DNA of 64,000 nucleotides from SKPH01 sp051748565 (lineage in GTDB: Bacteria > Bacillota > Dethiobacteria > DTU022). Location: NCBI GenBank assembly GCA_051748565.1, contig JBNJHN010000001.1, positions 18,564 to 82,563 of the forward strand, given 5' to 3'. Positions 61,210 through 64,000 of the stretch are shown in pieces. The translations under genes and the position numbers were made by a program. Every line of letters starts with the position of its first letter. Within the stretch, counting starts at the first letter, position 1. The notes beneath the pieces are model-generated. The model was given only the letters and a program-made list of their open reading frames with translations. It was not told the DNA's origin and did not search any database.

Positions 61210-63516
61210 TTGCTAAAAATGGCAACCAGTTTTGTCAGTGTTTCATTAGAGGAATATGAAAATGTTGTAGCGGAATCCCTTAAAGATATGGGAAAACAGG
61301 TCAATCTCGATTGTATTTACATTTATTTTTACGACTTCAGCCGTGATGTTGCTGTAAATGCTCATAAGTGGTGTGCTGAAGATATTTCTTCTCAACCAGC
61401 AGAAATCAAGCCAACACCATTAAATAAGATAAGTAATATTTTAGATTCCCACCTGAAAGGTGAAGCAGTTTTCAATCCCCATAGCACAAGTGCAGATTAT
61501 GAAAGTGCAGATAACATTTTATCCACCGGTCAGGACATAAAATCTATTGCCCTTTTTCCTATGAACTATAAAGAGCATTGTCTTGGCTTTGTTGGGATAA
61601 TTTCGATTAAGGAAGCAAGAAAGTTTACCGAGAATGAAGTTTTTTTAATGGAAGCATTTGCAGATATGTTATCCTGTGCCGAAATGCGTCGCAGGAATGA
61701 AAAAGAACGAATGGAATTAAAGAAGAAGTATGTTGACCTGGTAGAGCAAACCAGCGATTTCGTCTGGGAAATAGATCATCAGGGATATTATACTTATGTT
61801 AATTACCAGGTAGAACAAATAACCGGATTTACTCCTTCCGAAGTGCTTGGGAAAACACCTTTTTCTTTTATGATGGCAGATGAAGCAGAAAGAGTGAAGA
61901 AAATATATTCCAGGGCAGTTGAAAAAAAACAGCCTTTAAAACAGCTTGAGAATATATATATTCATAAAGATGGTCACTCAGTATGTTTTGAGACCAGCGG
62001 TATGCCGGTTTTTGACAAATCAGGGCAGGTTAAAGGTTTTAGGGGAATCAGCAGGGATATAACCGCCCGCAAGGTAATTGAAAGGGCATTAAGGAATTCC
62101 GAGCAGAAATATAAGGAAATCATTGCTTCCATGGAAGAAGGGTATTATGAAGCAGACATTCACGGCAAGATTGTTAACTGCAATGATGCTACATGCCGAT
62201 TGACCGGTTATAAGCGTAATGAGCTGATCGGAATTAACTACGAACGGCTTTTTAAAAACCATAGAGCAGCCTACAAGGCTTTTTTAAAAGTATATAGAAG
62301 TAAAAAATCTAACCCGGGCTTAACACAGGAAATAAGCCGTAAGGACGGTAGGATTTGTTATGGAGAGATTTCAATATCGCCGATTATAAACCTTGAAGGT
62401 TCTGTTACCGGCTTCAGAGGCGTTTTCCGGGACATTACAGAGCGAGTACTCAGTGAACGTAAATTAGCTTATTTAAGTATGCATGACAGGTTGACGGGAG
62501 TCTATAACCGAACCTATTTTGAGGAAGAGTTAAGGCGTCTTCATAATAGTCGTGACTATCCAATCACTGTGATCTATGCAGACGTAAATGGGCTGAAAGT
62601 AGTTAACGATGCTTTTGGTCATGAAAAGGGAGACCAGCTTTTAAAAGCGGCTGCTGAAGTGCTGAAGAATTCACTGCGCAGCCCCGAAGTTATTGCCCGT
62701 ATAGGTGGAGATGAATTTGCAGCAGTGTTGGTTAACACTGATGAAGAAAATGGGAAAAAGATAGCATCCCGTATCCGGAAGAGAATTGAAACCTACAACC
62801 AGAAGAATAAAACCATACCGCTAAGCCTTTCAATCGGTGTTGCTACAGCAAACAGTAGAGAAACATCTCTGACAGATCTTTTCAAGACAGCTGATGACTT
62901 AATGTATCGAGATAAAATGCTTCACAGTAAACATGACAGCATCAATGATTTAGAAAGCCTGATAAATTCCGTATTAGGCCTTGCACCTTCTGTTTCAGTT
63001 AATTCCAATCGTTTTGCAAAACCCTGCATGGCGCTCGGTAAAAGACTTAATCTTGCTCCGCATCAATTATCAAAACTGGCTCTTTTAGCCAAGGTACACA
63101 ACCTGGGCAAAGCAGGTATACCGGATCATATTTTAAACAAGAAGGGAAAATTAAATAAAGAAGAACAAAAACTTATCCGCCTTCACCCTGAGAAAGGCTA
63201 TCGTATTGCCAATGCTTCACAGGTGCTTTCCGGAATAGCGTCTCTTATTCTTAAGCATCATGAATGGTGGGATGGTAGTGGTTACCCTCTGGGTTTAAAG
63301 GGTATGGATATTCCGATAGAATGCCGTATTTTATCTGTTGTCGATGCTTTTATAAGCATGACAGGCAACGGCAACTACAGGGCCATTAAAAGCAACGCTG
63401 AAGCCTTTGCGGAGCTTAATAGATGTGCCGGCATCCAGTTTGATCCCGAGGTGGTCAGGGTTTTTCAGCAGCTGTATGAAGAGGTTAAGCAAAGGGCGCA
63501 GAGAAAAATTAATTAA
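61210..63516 (+). CDS. GAF-PAS-PAS-GGDEF-HD-GYP signalling protein
   Basis: 768 residues of a soluble cyclic-di-GMP type sensor. GAF about 5-160, PAS about 175-290 and 297-412 (each ending GFRGxxRDIT), GGDEF about 422-580 with intact GGDEF (499-503), and HD-GYP about 605-768 with HHEWWDGSGYP. The HD dyad reads V-H630-N631-LGK, so Asn replaces the metal-binding Asp. The inhibitory site upstream of GGDEF is RSPE rather than RxxD. It probably makes c-di-GMP, while the phosphodiesterase part may be weak or only regulatory. No ribosome binding site precedes TTG 61210 or ATG 61219, and the frame stays open to 61081 without a start codon. Confidence 0.85.
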   Translation: MLKMATSFVSVSLEEYENVVAESLKDMGKQVNLDCIYIYFYDFSRDVAVNAHKWCAEDISSQPAEIKPTPLNKISNILDSHLKGEAVFNPHSTSADYESADNILSTGQDIKSIALFPMNYKEHCLGFVGIISIKEARKFTENEVFLMEAFADMLSCAEMRRRNEKERMELKKKYVDLVEQTSDFVWEIDHQGYYTYVNYQVEQITGFTPSEVLGKTPFSFMMADEAERVKKIYSRAVEKKQPLKQLENIYIHKDGHSVCFETSGMPVFDKSGQVKGFRGISRDITARKVIERALRNSEQKYKEIIASMEEGYYEADIHGKIVNCNDATCRLTGYKRNELIGINYERLFKNHRAAYKAFLKVYRSKKSNPGLTQEISRKDGRICYGEISISPIINLEGSVTGFRGVFRDITERVLSERKLAYLSMHDRLTGVYNRTYFEEELRRLHNSRDYPITVIYADVNGLKVVNDAFGHEKGDQLLKAAAEVLKNSLRSPEVIARIGGDEFAAVLVNTDEENGKKIASRIRKRIETYNQKNKTIPLSLSIGVATANSRETSLTDLFKTADDLMYRDKMLHSKHDSINDLESLINSVLGLAPSVSVNSNRFAKPCMALGKRLNLAPHQLSKLALLAKVHNLGKAGIPDHILNKKGKLNKEEQKLIRLHPEKGYRIANASQVLSGIASLILKHHEWWDGSGYPLGLKGMDIPIECRILSVVDAFISMTGNGNYRAIKSNAEAFAELNRCAGIQFDPEVVRVFQQLYEEVKQRAQRKIN

Positions 63517-63548
63517 CCTTTTTGTCAAACCGGGCTAAATATTTTAGA

Positions 63549-63581
63549 AGCGGTATCTATTAGAAGATACCGCTTTCGTTT
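63549..63581. terminator. Terminator between the GGDEF gene and dodecin
   Basis: A perfect 10-base-pair hairpin AGCGGTATCT/AGATACCGCT (63549-63558 with 63565-63574) followed by TTCGTTT, between converging genes. Confidence 0.8.
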
Positions 63582-63622
63582 GAGCGTTGTGCAAAATTCA
63601 TGTCAGCTATCTATGATAGCTA

Positions 63623-63826
63623 TCAATCCTGGTATTTAAAGGAAAGGTTCATTTTAACCCTGAAAATAAGATTGCCTTCCTCAACTTTCATATCCAATTC
63701 CTTTACTTCAGCAACCCTTAAGTCACGAAGCGATTTTGATGCAGTATTAACAGCTACCTTGGCCGCATCTTCCCATGATTTGTCACTGGTTCCGATTATT
63801 TCAACTACCTTGTATACGCTTTCCAC
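63623..63826 (-). CDS. Dodecin family flavin-binding protein
   Basis: 67 residues from GTG 63826, set by GGAAGGGGG upstream; a longer open frame to 63886 has no ribosome binding site. The sequence (VYKVVEIIGTSDKSWEDAAK, then SLRDLRVAEVKELDMKVEEG and a final RVKMNLSFKY strand) is a clear dodecin, a small protein that forms 12-mers and stores flavins. Typical family length. It is a single gene on the minus strand, convergent with the GGDEF gene. Confidence 0.9.
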   Translation of the reverse strand: MESVYKVVEIIGTSDKSWEDAAKVAVNTASKSLRDLRVAEVKELDMKVEEGNLIFRVKMNLSFKYQD

Positions 63827-63921
63827 AATAATCCCCCTTCCGTAAAATAATTGCTTATAATCACATTCTATAGATAATTTATGCACATGTCAATATTGCA
63901 ATAATTTAAATGTCCGAATTA

Positions 63922-64000
63922 TTACGAATTATTAACCAGGGTATCGAACGAAGGTTGAATCATTAAGCCAACTGCACCCGGGCCAATATGGGCGCCGATA
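63922..64000 (-). CDS. DegV family fatty-acid-binding protein, C-terminal end (partial)
   Basis: The minus strand at the right edge reads IGAHIGPGAVGLMIQPSF... to TAA (63924-63922). The IGxHxGPGAxG motif is the C-terminal signature of DegV proteins, which bind fatty acids for acyl phosphate synthesis. The rest of the gene lies beyond base 64000. Confidence 0.75.
   Translation of the reverse strand, partial: IGAHIGPGAVGLMIQPSFDTLVNNS

Noticed and set aside
1..64000. CRISPR arrays, insertion sequences, prophage, integrons
   Set aside because: No regularly spaced repeats, transposase-like proteins or integrase genes were seen.

Overview
The window reads as chromosomal DNA from a strictly anaerobic, low-to-mid GC member of the Firmicutes, probably a Clostridia/Syntrophomonadia-type bacterium. 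This is inferred from AGGAGG-type ribosome binding sites with many TTG and GTG starts, a group II ECF vitamin transporter, GatCAB, rubrerythrin, a C_GCAxxG_C_C protein, selenocysteine genes, and a soluble Etf/Hdr/Flx electron-transfer cluster. I could not run a search, so the species is unknown. No phage, insertion sequence, CRISPR array, rRNA or tRNA gene was seen.

Layout. 1-4600: end of an unidentified gene, a UPF0182 membrane protein, and one open frame joining RNase HI to 6-phosphofructokinase. 4680-7770 (minus): ECF transporter (S component, two ATPases, EcfT) whose two ATPases look functionally asymmetric. 7970-14400: lipoprotein, DUF3311/SSS symporter pair, ComEC, and a sigma factor with its probable membrane regulator. 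14410-22330: ilvC (minus), rubrerythrin, FAH-family hydrolase, trkA-trkH behind a structured leader RNA, holA, a C_GCAxxG_C_C protein and rpsT (minus). 22480-29200: NAD(P)HX repair enzyme, acyl-CoA dehydrogenase, homoserine dehydrogenase, alanine racemase and a convergent flavoprotein. 29246-34690: a second structured leader, then gatCAB-purA and a small membrane protein. 34860-39820: YhaO/YhaN-like nuclease-ATPase pair, an MBL hydrolase and a flavin reductase-like protein.

39820-44370 is selA-selB-selD. selD has an in-frame UGA at codon 17 (selenocysteine) followed by a SECIS-like hairpin, so its real start lies 84 bases upstream of the longest ordinary ATG-type frame. 44630-52910 holds the most striking system: an HdrC-HdrB-like fusion, EtfB, EtfA, HdrA, an MvhD/FlxD-like protein, two iron-sulfur dicluster proteins and an FlxA-like flavoprotein, all co-directional and tightly packed. 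It looks like a soluble complex linking an Etf pool (acyl-CoA dehydrogenases) to NAD(H) and ferredoxin through flavin-based electron bifurcation or its reverse.

53090-64000: RseC-like protein, asd, a nitrilase-superfamily amidase with a dihydropyrimidinase, DAHP synthase with prephenate dehydrogenase, an Rrf2 regulator (minus), a flavodoxin-fold oxidoreductase preceded by a tiny ORF (minus), a GAF-PAS-PAS-GGDEF-HD-GYP signalling protein with a substituted HD motif, a dodecin (minus), and the C-terminal end of a DegV-family protein running off the right edge.

Best candidates for something undescribed: the Etf-Hdr-Flx cluster, the trkA and gatC leader RNAs (each promoter, three-helix element, terminator, gene), and the RNase HI-PFK fusion.
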